DNA of 64,000 bases from an uncultured Brachyspira sp. (GTDB lineage Bacteria; Spirochaetota; Brachyspiria; Brachyspirales; Brachyspiraceae): assembly GCF_944393015.1 (NCBI RefSeq), contig NZ_CALXYQ010000001.1, positions 124,001 through 188,000 on the forward strand. Direction: 5' to 3'. Positions 9,057 through 17,397 of this stretch are shown here, piece by piece (position 1 is the stretch's first letter; each line of letters opens with the position of its first letter). Position numbers and translations under genes: made by a program. Under the pieces are notes generated by a model, which was not told where the DNA came from, searched no databases, and saw only the letters and a list, made by a program, of their open reading frames with translations.

Positions 9057-10173
9057 TATACACACCTAAAACAATTAAATTTTCTACACTCTTTTTGAAC
9101 TCTTCAAATTCTTCTTTACTGTTTTCAAAATCACCTGTCATATCAATATAAAAATAATACTGCCATTTTCTTTCAACATGCGGACGGCTTACTATAGAAG
9201 TTAAATTAAAACTTTTCAATTTATTCAAAGAATCTGCCAAACTGCCGTTTTCATGAGGAAGTAAGAATCTTATAGTCATTTTATTACCTCTTTTTAAAGC
9301 ATTATCATAATTAGCAACTATAATAAAACGGGTTGTATTTCCTTTAATATTCTCAATATTCTCTTCAAGCATTTCTAAATCATAAATTTTACAAGCATGC
9401 TTATTTGAAATTGAAGCCAATTCTTTATCATCTCCATTAGAAACTATAAAAGCTGCTTCTGCAGTATTAGATGCTGTTATCTCTTCAAAATTATTTTCTT
9501 TTATAAAATTAGAACATTGCTTCAAAGCCTGATGATGAGATATAACTTTTTTAATATCCTTTATACTAGCACCTTTTTTTGCCATAAGTCCGTATTCTAT
9601 AGGAAGGTAAACCTCTCCTACTATTTTACAATTATAATCTGCAAGTATATCCAAAACTTCATTAACCATTCCTGTAGAAGAATTTTCTAAAGGTAAAACA
9701 CCGTAATAACATTCTCCGCTTCTTATACTCTCAAGCACATCATCAAAATGTTCTTTCTTTATTAGTTTAGCATTCTCTCCGAAAAATTTTAAAGCAGCTT
9801 CATGTCCGTTTCCACCCTCTCTGCCTTGATACACTATTTTTTCATCATATTTTATATTTTCTTTATCATCTTCTTTTTTATCTTCTTCAGCATTATATTC
9901 ATCAATCAAATGTTTCTGAAGCTGTTTTGATGTATACATTATATCATTATAAATAGTAGTAATTAAACTAGCCAATTCTTTATTTTCAAGCAATTCTATT
10001 TTTTTTGCTATAACTTCTTTTTCTCTTTTTGGGTCGAATATAGGGGCATTATATTTCTTTTTTGTCTCCCCTACTTTCAAACTTACTTTCATTCTTTCAT
10101 CTATCAAATTTACTATTTGCTTATCTATTCTATCAATATCTTTTCTTAATTCCTGTAATTCATCATTAAGCAT
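9049..10173 (-). CDS. pheA: Bifunctional chorismate mutase / prephenate dehydratase (P-protein)
   Basis: 374 residues, converting chorismate to prephenate and then phenylpyruvate for phenylalanine synthesis. Residues about 1-90 are an AroQ-type mutase (LRKDIDRIDKQIVNLIDER, then FDPKREKEV). Residues about 115-290 are the dehydratase, with the catalytic Thr in NTTRFIIV. Residues about 300-372 are an ACT domain (HENGSLADSLNKL). Two regulatory or catalytic motifs vary: the ACT motif usually ESRP reads VSRP (IVSRPHVERKW), and the dehydratase opening lacks the common SYSE, reading YQGREGGNGHEAA. RBS AAAGGA precedes the ATG. The promoter appears to come from the end of an adjacent intergenic repeat. 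Confidence 0.93.
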   Translation of the reverse strand: MLNDELQELRKDIDRIDKQIVNLIDERMKVSLKVGETKKKYNAPIFDPKREKEVIAKKIELLENKELASLITTIYNDIMYTSKQLQKHLIDEYNAEEDKKEDDKENIKYDEKIVYQGREGGNGHEAALKFFGENAKLIKKEHFDDVLESIRSGECYYGVLPLENSSTGMVNEVLDILADYNCKIVGEVYLPIEYGLMAKKGASIKDIKKVISHHQALKQCSNFIKENNFEEITASNTAEAAFIVSNGDDKELASISNKHACKIYDLEMLEENIENIKGNTTRFIIVANYDNALKRGNKMTIRFLLPHENGSLADSLNKLKSFNLTSIVSRPHVERKWQYYFYIDMTGDFENSKEEFEEFKKSVENLIVLGVYNE

Positions 10174-10206
10174 AGTTGTGTCCTTTTATAATTTTAAATA
10201 TTTAAG

Positions 10207-10235
10207 ATTATACCTAAACAAATATACTTTGTCAA
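10207..10235 (-). promoter_or_regulatory. Repeat-derived promoter for pheA-aroK
   Basis: On the minus strand TTGACA (10235-10230), a 17-bp spacer, TATAAT (10212-10207): exact sigma70 consensus in both boxes. It is the right-end motif of repeat copy B pointing out of the repeat, and puts the transcript start about 25 nt before the pheA ATG. Confidence 0.75.
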
Positions 10236-10473
10236 AAAATAGTTTTTATGTTTTTATTATTTTCGGGGACTAGCCCCCGAACCCCCACTTCTTTTGTTGC
10301 CACAAAGAAGCAAAAAGGCTATATTTTAGCTTAAATTTAATATTTTATCTTACATGTAAGACAAAATTAGTATTATTTAGTACTAATTTTATACTTGCTC
10401 TTTCGCCGTAGGGTACTTCGTATGGTTCTTTGACGAAGTCCGCAGAGCGTATGCGGCGGGAAAAGTTGATAAT
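10207..10473 (-). repeat. Modular intergenic repeat, copy B
   Basis: Reverse-orientation copy. It starts with the right-end promoter motif, continues through the GGGGACTAGCCCCC-type hairpin, the CTTCTTT/AAAGAAG hairpin, the TTACATGTAA palindrome and the TAGTACTAA core, and ends in the CGGCGGGAAAA segment. The usual second terminus (TTGACAAACTT...) is not recognisable, so this copy looks truncated at its far end. Confidence 0.8.
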
Positions 10474-10710
10474 TATTAAAGCTATAAATTTATTTTGAAT
10501 CCCACCCTTTAAAATTAGAAATTTTATATTGAAAAAACATTTTATTTATATTTACAGCCAATCAAGAAAAAGCATGCCCACCCAAACGTTTTTTAGTTTA
10601 GATACTTTAACAGCACGCGGTAAGCATAATTTTAAGTTATAGTAAATGTTTAATTATTGATTAATTTTATTTTTAAAGCGAGTTCAACGCGTGGCGAGAT
10701 GACTTTAAAA
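10474..10710. other. Gene-free sequence, unassigned
   Basis: About 240 bp without a convincing reading frame. It is not part of the repeat family. It contains two short GC-richer blocks in an AT background, CCCACCCAAACGTT near 10580 and GCGAGTTCAACGCGTGG near 10680, plus CACGCGGTAAGC near 10615. These could be a decayed gene, another repeat type or a structured RNA; no second copy is in this window. Confidence 0.4.
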
Positions 10711-10748
10711 TAAAAAACCTGCCCCAATAAAACTATTAAGACAGGCTT
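10711..10748 (-). terminator. Intrinsic terminator for lipoprotein gene
   Basis: On the minus strand AAGCCTG ... CAGGTTT forms a stem (one G-T pair) followed by TTTTTTATTTT. It lies about 30 nt after the stop of the lipoprotein gene at 10777. Confidence 0.75.
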
Positions 10749-10776
10749 TATTATATTATTATAATACTAATAATTT

Positions 10777-11148
10777 TTAATTAACTTTAATCATCTCTAT
10801 ATCCATTCCGCCTTGATTCATAATGCAATTAGAAACATCTTTAAATGTAAGAGTTATTGTATATCCTTGTATGCTAAACTCATACACTTCATTTCCTTTA
10901 TCTGTTATCTGATTTTTTTGTATAGTTGTACCTTCACTATCATGCATATTGATTGAGCCGTCAGAATTTATTGTAAAAGTACCTCCATATGGTTTACTAG
11001 TATCTTTAGGCTTCCAATTTCCTTGATATGTTTCTATACCTTTATTAGGTGAAACTTTAGCAGGATCTGTAGTTTTATTACCGCATCCAATCATTAAAAA
11101 ACTTACTAAAATTACAGCAGCTGCAATTGATAAAATTTTTTTAGTCAT
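10777..11148 (-). CDS. Small lipoprotein, function unknown
   Basis: 123 residues with signal peptide MTKKILSIAAAVILVSF and lipobox LMIGC (Cys22). The mature domain reads like a small beta-barrel of lipocalin/META size: YQGNWKPKD, GTFTINSDGSINM, EFSIQGYTITLTF. The WxG..Gt.tin.dGs pattern is shared with the other lipoprotein of this region (14851-15327: LGTWDADS, IIVKDDSSIDFYF, HILTMTFEE), so the two are probably distant paralogues. It is followed by its own terminator and is likely monocistronic. Location: lipid-anchored in the periplasm or outer membrane. The biochemical role is unknown. Confidence 0.75.
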   Translation of the reverse strand: MTKKILSIAAAVILVSFLMIGCGNKTTDPAKVSPNKGIETYQGNWKPKDTSKPYGGTFTINSDGSINMHDSEGTTIQKNQITDKGNEVYEFSIQGYTITLTFKDVSNCIMNQGGMDIEMIKVN

Positions 11149-11296
11149 TTTTAAATCTCCTATTTTTTATTTATAACAATTAAAGATTTTTTTAATCTTT
11201 AATAAGTTATCAAATGTTTAAAAGCATTTATATATATTAAATATATTTGCTCTTTATTCAATGTTATTAATCAATAAAGTAGTCATCTAAGTATGG

Positions 11297-12043
11297 TCAG
11301 GTATGATTTTTATTATCGCTTATGATACTGTAAAAATGCTTTGAGAATTTTTTCCTGTCAAATGAATTATTATCATAAGAATTATACAAACTCAAAAGTA
11401 TTAAAGATAATAATAATATGCTTGATTCATCAGGATTTAAATTGCTCTTTTTATAATCATTTAATATAGTGTTTAAATATTTATCATTAAAAGTATCTTT
11501 AAAATCATCATCATTAATATTAAATATTTTTTTCACTTCAGTGCATATAGAACCTACTAGCTCATCTTCTATATGTTTTATGTTTTTTATAATATCTTTC
11601 ATCTTCATAAATAACTCCTTATTTTTTATTATTTTTGATAAGAAAAGTATTTCAAAAGATTTATTTTCAAAAATTATCTTTTCTGTCTCTCTTATCTCAA
11701 GCCCATAGGATTTAAGTCTTACTATCTCTTTTACAATATCAAGATGTTCCATTATGTAGTATCTGCTTTCTGTTCTGATCATTCCTCTTTCAACTCTGTA
11801 TGCTGGAAGAAGTTCTTTATTATCCCATTCTCTTAATAAATTAATACTCATGTTTTTCATATTATTTTTTTCTAAAAGATTTAAAAATTCTCCTATGGAC
11901 ATCAATCTTTTTTTGCTTTTCAAAATAAATGAATATTTTGGCAAGTAATATTTTTTATTTTTTATAAAATAATATAAATCAAAATTGTTTATGTCTCTCT
12001 TAGCATTTATATCTATATTGTTGTTTTCATCTCTTCTAGCCAT
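11297..12043 (-). CDS. MerR-like HTH protein, function unknown
   Basis: 248 residues. Residues about 45-115 have the layout of a MerR-type winged helix: MSIGEFLNLLEK, SINLLREWDNKELLPAYR, then RTESRYYIMEHLDIVKEI and the dimerising-helix-like RLKSYGLEIRETEKIIFE. In MerR proteins the same order is SIGEvA..., LRyYe..GLLpP.R, R.Yt..dl..l..I. The remaining 130 residues are helical, Lys/Ile/Asn-rich and unrecognised, so a ligand domain cannot be named. An ISTRYY-type segment very like this one (LPSYR ... DTRYYTLESLIVLDEIL) occurs in the 650-residue protein encoded at 12764-14716. It lies 19 nt downstream of the 93-residue gene, suggesting co-transcription. DNA-binding is inferred, not certain. Confidence 0.6.
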   Translation of the reverse strand: MARRDENNNIDINAKRDINNFDLYYFIKNKKYYLPKYSFILKSKKRLMSIGEFLNLLEKNNMKNMSINLLREWDNKELLPAYRVERGMIRTESRYYIMEHLDIVKEIVRLKSYGLEIRETEKIIFENKSFEILFLSKIIKNKELFMKMKDIIKNIKHIEDELVGSICTEVKKIFNINDDDFKDTFNDKYLNTILNDYKKSNLNPDESSILLLSLILLSLYNSYDNNSFDRKKFSKHFYSIISDNKNHT

Positions 12044-12062
12044 TTTATATTTACCTTATTTA

Positions 12063-12344
12063 TTAAAAAGTTATAATCATAGAGCCATTAGCTGTTTTTT
12101 TATTTAGTTTGTACTTGTATCCGAAATCTTGATATCTTTTAGCTTGTCTTAAAACAACAAATTTCAAAACAGGTATTTTATTTTTACTATGAAGCCCTCT
12201 GCCAAATACCACCTCCATATCAATGTTTAAACTATCTCCAAATACTATTTTTAATATGTATAGTATCTTTAATAAATTTGTGAAATACTCTCTCGCTTCT
12301 TTTGCTCTTTTTCTATGTAAATCAATAAATAAGTAAATGTTCAT
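12063..12344 (-). CDS. Hypothetical protein, 93 aa, basic
   Basis: Not recognised. A small Lys/Arg-rich protein without a signal peptide; MNIYLFIDLHRKRAKEAREYF is strand then helix, and VVFGRGLHSKNKIPVLKFVVL followed by RQAKRYQDFGYKYKL looks like paired strands. An RBS (AAGGAG) precedes the ATG in minus orientation. It directly precedes the MerR-like gene (19 nt gap), so the two are likely one transcript. The base composition is like its neighbours. Its function cannot be inferred. Confidence 0.55.
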   Translation of the reverse strand: MNIYLFIDLHRKRAKEAREYFTNLLKILYILKIVFGDSLNIDMEVVFGRGLHSKNKIPVLKFVVLRQAKRYQDFGYKYKLNKKTANGSMIITF

Positions 12345-12493
12345 TATACAATCTCCTTAAATATTATTATTAAATTTTTTAATACCTCGTTATAATGAGA
12401 TACATACTTTTTATTATAGCTTTCATTATTTTGTTTTAAGCCGCTAAAAACTAATAAATAATTTGAAGCTGCCCAAATAAATAATTTTATTTA

Positions 12494-12622
12494 TTATTTC
12501 TTTTGATTAGGGTTCAACTGTTTGCCTCTGTTGCCTTGATTCTTGTCATAGGTAATATTTGTTCCAGATGTGCCTTTGTTGGCATTTGAAATGTCAGCAT
12601 TATGATTTGGTTTTTTGTTCAT
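12494..12622 (-). CDS. Small Asn/Gly-rich protein, 42 aa
   Basis: A 43-codon frame preceded by AAAGGAGG (minus strand, 12636-12629) with 6 nt to the ATG, the best kind of ribosome site for this genome. The peptide begins MNKKPNHNADISNANKG and ends QGNRGKQLNPNQKK; it is hydrophilic, Asn/Gly/Lys-rich, without Cys or a signal peptide, and probably disordered. The GNRGKQLNPN ending recalls short uncharacterised bacterial proteins, but I cannot name the family. It lies alone in the gap between the 650-residue gene and the 93-residue gene. A TTGACC box near 12740 on the minus strand could promote it. A real gene is likely because of the RBS and biased composition. Confidence 0.7.
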   Translation of the reverse strand: MNKKPNHNADISNANKGTSGTNITYDKNQGNRGKQLNPNQKK

Positions 12623-12763
12623 ATAGAGCCTCCTTTATAAAAATGATATTTAGTTAGATATGTGTTTTTTATCTAACCATAGTTATATATTAGGCTCTTT
12701 ATATGTTTTTATCATTTGACATATTCGTGTGGAGGTCAATCGAGAATTTTTTTTTTGATTTTT

Positions 12764-14716
12764 TTAAATATTTTTTATAGGAATTTCTATTGATTTGTAT
12801 ATATTATAGAAGTTATTGATTTTTTTTATTATATCTGATGATTCTTCATAGGTTAATTTATATTCTTCTTCTAAAAAGGAATAAAATAATTTATATCTAT
12901 CATATATAATTTTACTTTCTTTTATTGACTCTATTTCTTTTTTTATTAATTGATATATTTTAAAGTCTTTTATACTTTCTTCTATATTTATAAATTTTTC
13001 ATCATCTTGAATTAAATCACAAATATAATTTATTAATTCTTCCAACTTAAAACAATTATATTTTTTATACTCTTCATAATCAATAATATTAATAAAATAT
13101 AAATTATTAAGCATTTTCTTAAACTTATTAATATCATTTTTTATATATTTGAATTCTTCTTTATATATAATTCCGCAATTAAGTATTACACTATCTGGAT
13201 TTTTTTCTATCTCTTCTTTTATTTCTATTCTAGTTTTTATATAATCTTTTTCATCTCTATGATAGCCTACAATATTGTATGCAATACTCATCAATATAAA
13301 CTTATAATAATAAATGTATATTTCTTTATAATCATATATTGAATATTTTTTAATTATTTTTTCTTCATCTTGATAATAGTAAATGTTATAGTTAATGATA
13401 CCATAATCTTTTATATTATACTTTTTTGCTGTTTCATTATTTAAATAAAATTCGTAGAATCTATAAGTATTATGATTTCTAATAGCATTATATTTATAAA
13501 TGTAAAGAGATATTATTTTTTTATATTCTTCTTCATTTATAATTTTTTTATCATTAAATAAATATCCTATAAAATATTGTAAGTAATAAAAAACACTGTC
13601 ATAGTATAAAATGCCTTTTTGTAACTGTTCATTTTCTTCTACATTATAGTCCTTATTATCTCTTATCAGACTAAGTATTGTATTATACAGATAAAATATT
13701 ATATTTTCTAAGTCCTTTATTTGTATAGTTTCAAAATTATTAAGTATATTTTTTATATCGATTTTCTTTATTTCTTTTTGTCTTTCTTTATCATCTTTTA
13801 TATTTAAACAAATTTCTTTTATATATTTTTCACTTTCAATAGTATATATATTTGATTTTACTATCTTATCAAAATTAAATATTTCTTTTGCTATATCTTC
13901 GGCATCATATAAATAGCTTATATTTCTAATAAATACAAACTCTGTACTTTTTATATCTTTGTATATTCTTAATATTTCATCTAAAACTATTAAACTTTCT
14001 AATGTATAATATCTAGTATCTTTTTGTTTATCTTCTTTATACAATCTATATGAAGGAAGAATTGAAACAGTTTTTTTATTGTTATCAAAATATTCCTGCA
14101 TAACTTTTTTTAATCTTTCAATTTCTCTCTCTTTGATTATAAGTTCAAAATTACTTTCTTTTATATCTTTTATAATATCTTTATAATTTCTTTCTTTATT
14201 ATTTAAAAAGCGGTAATTATCATATATTAATTTATAAGGGCTTATTATTTTATTAATTATTTCATATATATAAGTGTAACTGAATTGCTCATAAGATTTC
14301 AAATTATTATATAATTCTAAAAACACACCTATTTCAAAAAAACAAATTTTATTCTCATCTAAAAATAAATAAATATTATCTGTATAATCAGGATCAGAAT
14401 CTATTTCTTTATAACTTAAATCTTTATAAAATTTTATTTCTATATATTTATACTTTCCTCTTTTTAATTGTGTAGGCTTTCCTGAATTCATTGATACTAA
14501 TAATACTTTTATATCATTATTTTTTAAAGTATTGATTTTATTTACTATATTTTTTAGTGAGTGAAGAATATAATAATCATCATAATGTCTATTTTTATTA
14601 CTACTGTATGGAGTATATTTTGAATATATGTCTGAACTGTATTTTTCAATTATGTATCTTCTATCATTATTTTTTATATTGAATTGTTTTGCCTTACTAT
14701 TTTTATTTGAAGCCAT
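12764..14716 (-). CDS. Hypothetical protein, 650 aa, with MerR-like segment
   Basis: Not recognised. Very rich in Lys, Ile, Asn and Tyr, with no signal peptide or clear membrane helix and mostly predicted helix. Residues about 205-275 contain VSILPSYRLYKED, KDTRYYTLESLIVLDEIL and RIYKDIK, matching in order the second half of the MerR-like unit in the 248-residue protein at 11297-12043, so both may share a DNA- or partner-binding element. The first 150 residues have short strands (IKVLLVSMNSGKP, KYKYIEIKFY, NIYLFLDENKICFFEIG). It reads intact over its whole length. Lineage-specific orphan status and atypical composition leave its role open. Confidence 0.6.
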   Translation of the reverse strand: MASNKNSKAKQFNIKNNDRRYIIEKYSSDIYSKYTPYSSNKNRHYDDYYILHSLKNIVNKINTLKNNDIKVLLVSMNSGKPTQLKRGKYKYIEIKFYKDLSYKEIDSDPDYTDNIYLFLDENKICFFEIGVFLELYNNLKSYEQFSYTYIYEIINKIISPYKLIYDNYRFLNNKERNYKDIIKDIKESNFELIIKEREIERLKKVMQEYFDNNKKTVSILPSYRLYKEDKQKDTRYYTLESLIVLDEILRIYKDIKSTEFVFIRNISYLYDAEDIAKEIFNFDKIVKSNIYTIESEKYIKEICLNIKDDKERQKEIKKIDIKNILNNFETIQIKDLENIIFYLYNTILSLIRDNKDYNVEENEQLQKGILYYDSVFYYLQYFIGYLFNDKKIINEEEYKKIISLYIYKYNAIRNHNTYRFYEFYLNNETAKKYNIKDYGIINYNIYYYQDEEKIIKKYSIYDYKEIYIYYYKFILMSIAYNIVGYHRDEKDYIKTRIEIKEEIEKNPDSVILNCGIIYKEEFKYIKNDINKFKKMLNNLYFINIIDYEEYKKYNCFKLEELINYICDLIQDDEKFINIEESIKDFKIYQLIKKEIESIKESKIIYDRYKLFYSFLEEEYKLTYEESSDIIKKINNFYNIYKSIEIPIKNI

Positions 14717-14801
14717 TATAAAACCTAAAATATATTTATAATTTTTGATTTTATATTATAAATATCATTTCATCAATTAAATTTAATTTTAAAAAATAAA
14801 A

Positions 14802-14825
14802 AAGGGAGCCTTTTAAAGCCCCCTT
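14802..14825 (-). terminator. Intrinsic terminator for lipoprotein gene
   Basis: A 24-nt hairpin with a ten-pair stem (AAGGGGGC... / ...GGCTCCCTT, two G-T pairs) and a 4-nt loop on the minus strand, followed by TTTTTATTTTTT. It lies 26 nt after the stop of the gene at 14851. Confidence 0.9.
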
Positions 14826-14850
14826 AATAATTTTTATATTAAAAATTTTA

Positions 14851-15327
14851 TCATGCTCTTCTAACAAAAACACCTTTAACTATTGTACCTGAATTATTTT
14901 CTTCAACACTATAGCTAACATTCATTACAGAAGAAAATGTTCCATTACCATTATCTCTTTCTTCAAAAGTCATAGTAAGTATATGTTTTTTTAATACTAC
15001 ATTATTGTTATTAGGATCTGTTTCATTATATGTAGCCATACTAGTATTTCCAAATTTTAATATTGAAGTTGAAGGGAAACTATATGTTTTTTGGTCTGGT
15101 CTAAAATAAAAATCTATAGAACTATCATCTTTTACTATAATATAAGCACCCAAAAGATTCTGATGAGTTGTATTTCCAGTACTATCAGCATCCCAAGTAC
15201 CAAGATAACTGCTGTCTACTCCAGTAATTGATCCTGTAACTTCGTCAGATGTTTTTTTAAACATATTACAGCTTACAGTAAATAAAGCTATAAATAATAA
15301 AGATGTAATTAATAATTTTCTCAACAT
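14851..15327 (-). CDS. Lipoprotein, function unknown
   Basis: 158 residues with signal peptide MLRKLLITSLLFIALF and lipobox TVSC (Cys20). After a short linker (SDEVTGSITGVDSS) the mature domain has YLGTWDADS, AYIIVKDDSSIDFYF and KHILTMTFEERDNGNGTF, a beta-rich pattern similar to the lipoprotein at 10777-11148. Probably anchored to a membrane facing the periplasm or outside. It is monocistronic: its own terminator follows and it is divergent from pnuC. No enzymatic motif was seen. Confidence 0.75.
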   Translation of the reverse strand: MLRKLLITSLLFIALFTVSCNMFKKTSDEVTGSITGVDSSYLGTWDADSTGNTTHQNLLGAYIIVKDDSSIDFYFRPDQKTYSFPSTSILKFGNTSMATYNETDPNNNNVVLKKHILTMTFEERDNGNGTFSSVMNVSYSVEENNSGTIVKGVFVRRA

Positions 15328-15437
15328 ATTTATCTCCGTTTTCTTAATAAATTCATATTATTTATAAATTTATTTTTTGTCAATAGTAAAATTAACTTTA
15401 TTAAGCATAGTTTTTAATATAGAAAAATTAATTAATA

Positions 15438-15465
15438 TTGATTTTATGTAAAATGATTATATAAT
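15438..15465 (+). promoter_or_regulatory. Sigma70-type promoter for pnuC-nadR
   Basis: TTGATT (15438-15443), 16-bp spacer, TATAAT (15460-15465). A TTG codon at 15465 overlaps the -10 box and so cannot be the translation start; this supports the ATG at 15498. Confidence 0.7.
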
Positions 15466-15497
15466 TGTCAAAAACTATTCAAATTAAGAAAATCATA

Positions 15498-16184
15498 ATG
15501 AAAAATTTTATAAAAAATGAACTTCAAAATTGGAAAGCAGTAGAAGCTATATGGATTATAATTGCAAGCGGTATAATATTATCGCTTTCTATATATTGGA
15601 AAGAAAACATTATTGGTATAGTATCATCAATAAGCGGTATATTATGCGTGATTCTCACAGGTAAAGGAAAATTATCTTCATATATATTTGGAATGGTTAA
15701 TACTATTCTTTATTCTATTATAGCTTTTAATGCTAAATATTACGGCGAGTTTATGTTAAATGTCTTCTATTATATACCTATGAATATAGTTGGCTTTGTA
15801 TTATGGAGCAGAAATATAAATAATGAAAGCAAAGAAGTCATAAAAATAAAACTGGATAATAAATATAAAATTATAATATTTGCTTTATCTTTTATATCAA
15901 TTTTTGTTTACGGACTTATATTAAAAAAATTAGGAGGCTCTCTTCCTTTTGTTGATAGTGCAAGTACAGTATTTGCTGTAACTGCACAGATACTATGCGT
16001 AAAAAGATGTACTGAACAATGGATAATGTGGATACTTGTAAACATTTTAAATATTTCTATATGGTATATTAATTTCTCGAGCGGGGGTGATAATATAGCA
16101 ACTCTGCTTATGTGGAGCGTTTATTTAATTAATGCAATATTTATGTTTATTAAATGGTATAGAGAAGCCAATTTACAAAAATAA
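15498..16184 (+). CDS. pnuC: Nicotinamide riboside transporter PnuC
   Basis: 228 residues with seven or eight membrane helices. It takes up nicotinamide riboside (historically NMN) into the cytoplasm. Family features: SLSIYWKENIIGIVSSISGILCV, then KGKLSSYIFGMVNTILYSII, the substrate-site region FYIPMNIVGFVLWSRN, and CTEQWIMWILVNILNISIWY with conserved Trp residues. The start is ATG 15498: the frame is open further up to a TTG at 15465, but that lies in the promoter -10 box. nadR starts 12 nt after the stop, giving a transporter-kinase pair in which NadR phosphorylates the imported riboside and thereby traps it. Confidence 0.92.
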   Translation: MKNFIKNELQNWKAVEAIWIIIASGIILSLSIYWKENIIGIVSSISGILCVILTGKGKLSSYIFGMVNTILYSIIAFNAKYYGEFMLNVFYYIPMNIVGFVLWSRNINNESKEVIKIKLDNKYKIIIFALSFISIFVYGLILKKLGGSLPFVDSASTVFAVTAQILCVKRCTEQWIMWILVNILNISIWYINFSSGGDNIATLLMWSVYLINAIFMFIKWYREANLQK

Positions 16185-16196
16185 TTCGGAGTTTTT

Positions 16197-17201
16197 ATGT
16201 ATAATGTAGGAATGTATGGAGGTTCTTTTAATCCTCTTCATCTTGGGCATGTAAGATGCATAATAGAAGCTGCTAATCAATGTAAAAAACTTTATATTGT
16301 TTTGGCTGTTGGAAATAACAGAAATGAAATTGATAAAAAAATAAGATACCGCTGGCTTTATCAATTAACAAAGCATATCGGAAATGTTAAGATTATATTT
16401 ATAGAAGATAATGCAAAAACGAAAGAAGAATATACAGAAGATTTATGGGAAGCAGATTCCATAAAAATAAAAAATGCTATAGGTGAAAAAATCGATGCAG
16501 TATTTTGCGGAGATGATTATAAAGATAAAGATTCTTTTTACACAAGGCACTATAAAGAATCAGAATTAATATTCATAGAAAGAAATGAAATAAGTTCTTC
16601 AAAAATTAGAGAAAATGTTTATAAGCATTGGGATTATTTACCTAATATAGTAAAGCCTTATTATACAAAAAAAGTTCTATTATTAGGAAGCGAAAGCACA
16701 GGAAAATCCACTCTCACAATTAATCTTGCAAATTATTATAATACCAACTATATAGAAGAAGCAGGCAGAGAATTATCTGAAAAGTCCGGTACTGATTTGC
16801 TTATGCTTTCAGAAGATTTTACGGAGATACTTCTTACTCATAAATTAAATGAAATAAAAGCAATAGAAAGCAGTAATAAAATATTATTTGTTGATACTGA
16901 TGCTATAATCACTAACTTCTATATGCATTTTTTAGAAGATGAAAATATTATAGATAATGAAAGATTAGCAAAGGCTATTATACATATAAATAAATATGAT
17001 GCTATACTATTTTTAGAGCCTGATGTTGATTTTGTTCAGGACGGCGACAGAAGTGAAATAATAAAGAATAACAGAATTAAATATAGCAACAAAATAAAAG
17101 ATATACTTCATAATTTAAATATAAAGTATCATTCTATAAATGGAGATTATCAGGAAAGATTCAAAAAGTCTGTTTCTATAATAGATAAATTGTTCTTATG
17201 A
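16197..17201 (+). CDS. nadR: NMN adenylyltransferase / ribosylnicotinamide kinase
   Basis: 334 residues in two domains. Residues 1-150 are an NMN adenylyltransferase with the nucleotidyltransferase motif GGSFNPLHLGHV and closing ISSSKIRENVYKHW. Residues 155-334 are a P-loop ribosylnicotinamide kinase with GSESTGKSTL (Walker A) and a LFVDTDAI Walker B-like segment. The N-terminal helix-turn-helix repressor domain of enterobacterial NadR is absent, so this version is purely enzymatic. It turns nicotinamide riboside into NMN and then NAD+. It follows pnuC after 12 nt with an RBS (CGGAG), and the pair should be co-expressed. Confidence 0.93.
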   Translation: MYNVGMYGGSFNPLHLGHVRCIIEAANQCKKLYIVLAVGNNRNEIDKKIRYRWLYQLTKHIGNVKIIFIEDNAKTKEEYTEDLWEADSIKIKNAIGEKIDAVFCGDDYKDKDSFYTRHYKESELIFIERNEISSSKIRENVYKHWDYLPNIVKPYYTKKVLLLGSESTGKSTLTINLANYYNTNYIEEAGRELSEKSGTDLLMLSEDFTEILLTHKLNEIKAIESSNKILFVDTDAIITNFYMHFLEDENIIDNERLAKAIIHINKYDAILFLEPDVDFVQDGDRSEIIKNNRIKYSNKIKDILHNLNIKYHSINGDYQERFKKSVSIIDKLFL

Positions 17202-17234
17202 TTAAAATATGTTATTAGTTTGTAATATGATTTT

Positions 17235-17279
17235 GTATATACTAAAAATTTTTAACTTTGTCATTTTTTTAGTATATAC
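17235..17279. repeat. Minimal derivative of the intergenic repeat end (possible terminator)
   Basis: GTATATACTAAAAA (17235-17248) is inverted at 17266-17279. The left arm plus TTTTTAACTTTGTCA reproduces the left-end motif of the larger repeat family, so this looks like a collapsed or solo terminus. It is 33 nt after nadR and could also act as its terminator. Confidence 0.6.
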
Positions 17280-17397
17280 CTATAAAATAATTCGGTACTT
17301 TACTTTTATTTGTATTTTAGTATAATAATTTATCAAATATTACTTTAATTATTTATTTATGTTTTAATAATAAAATTATGATTAGGAAAATGTGTAA

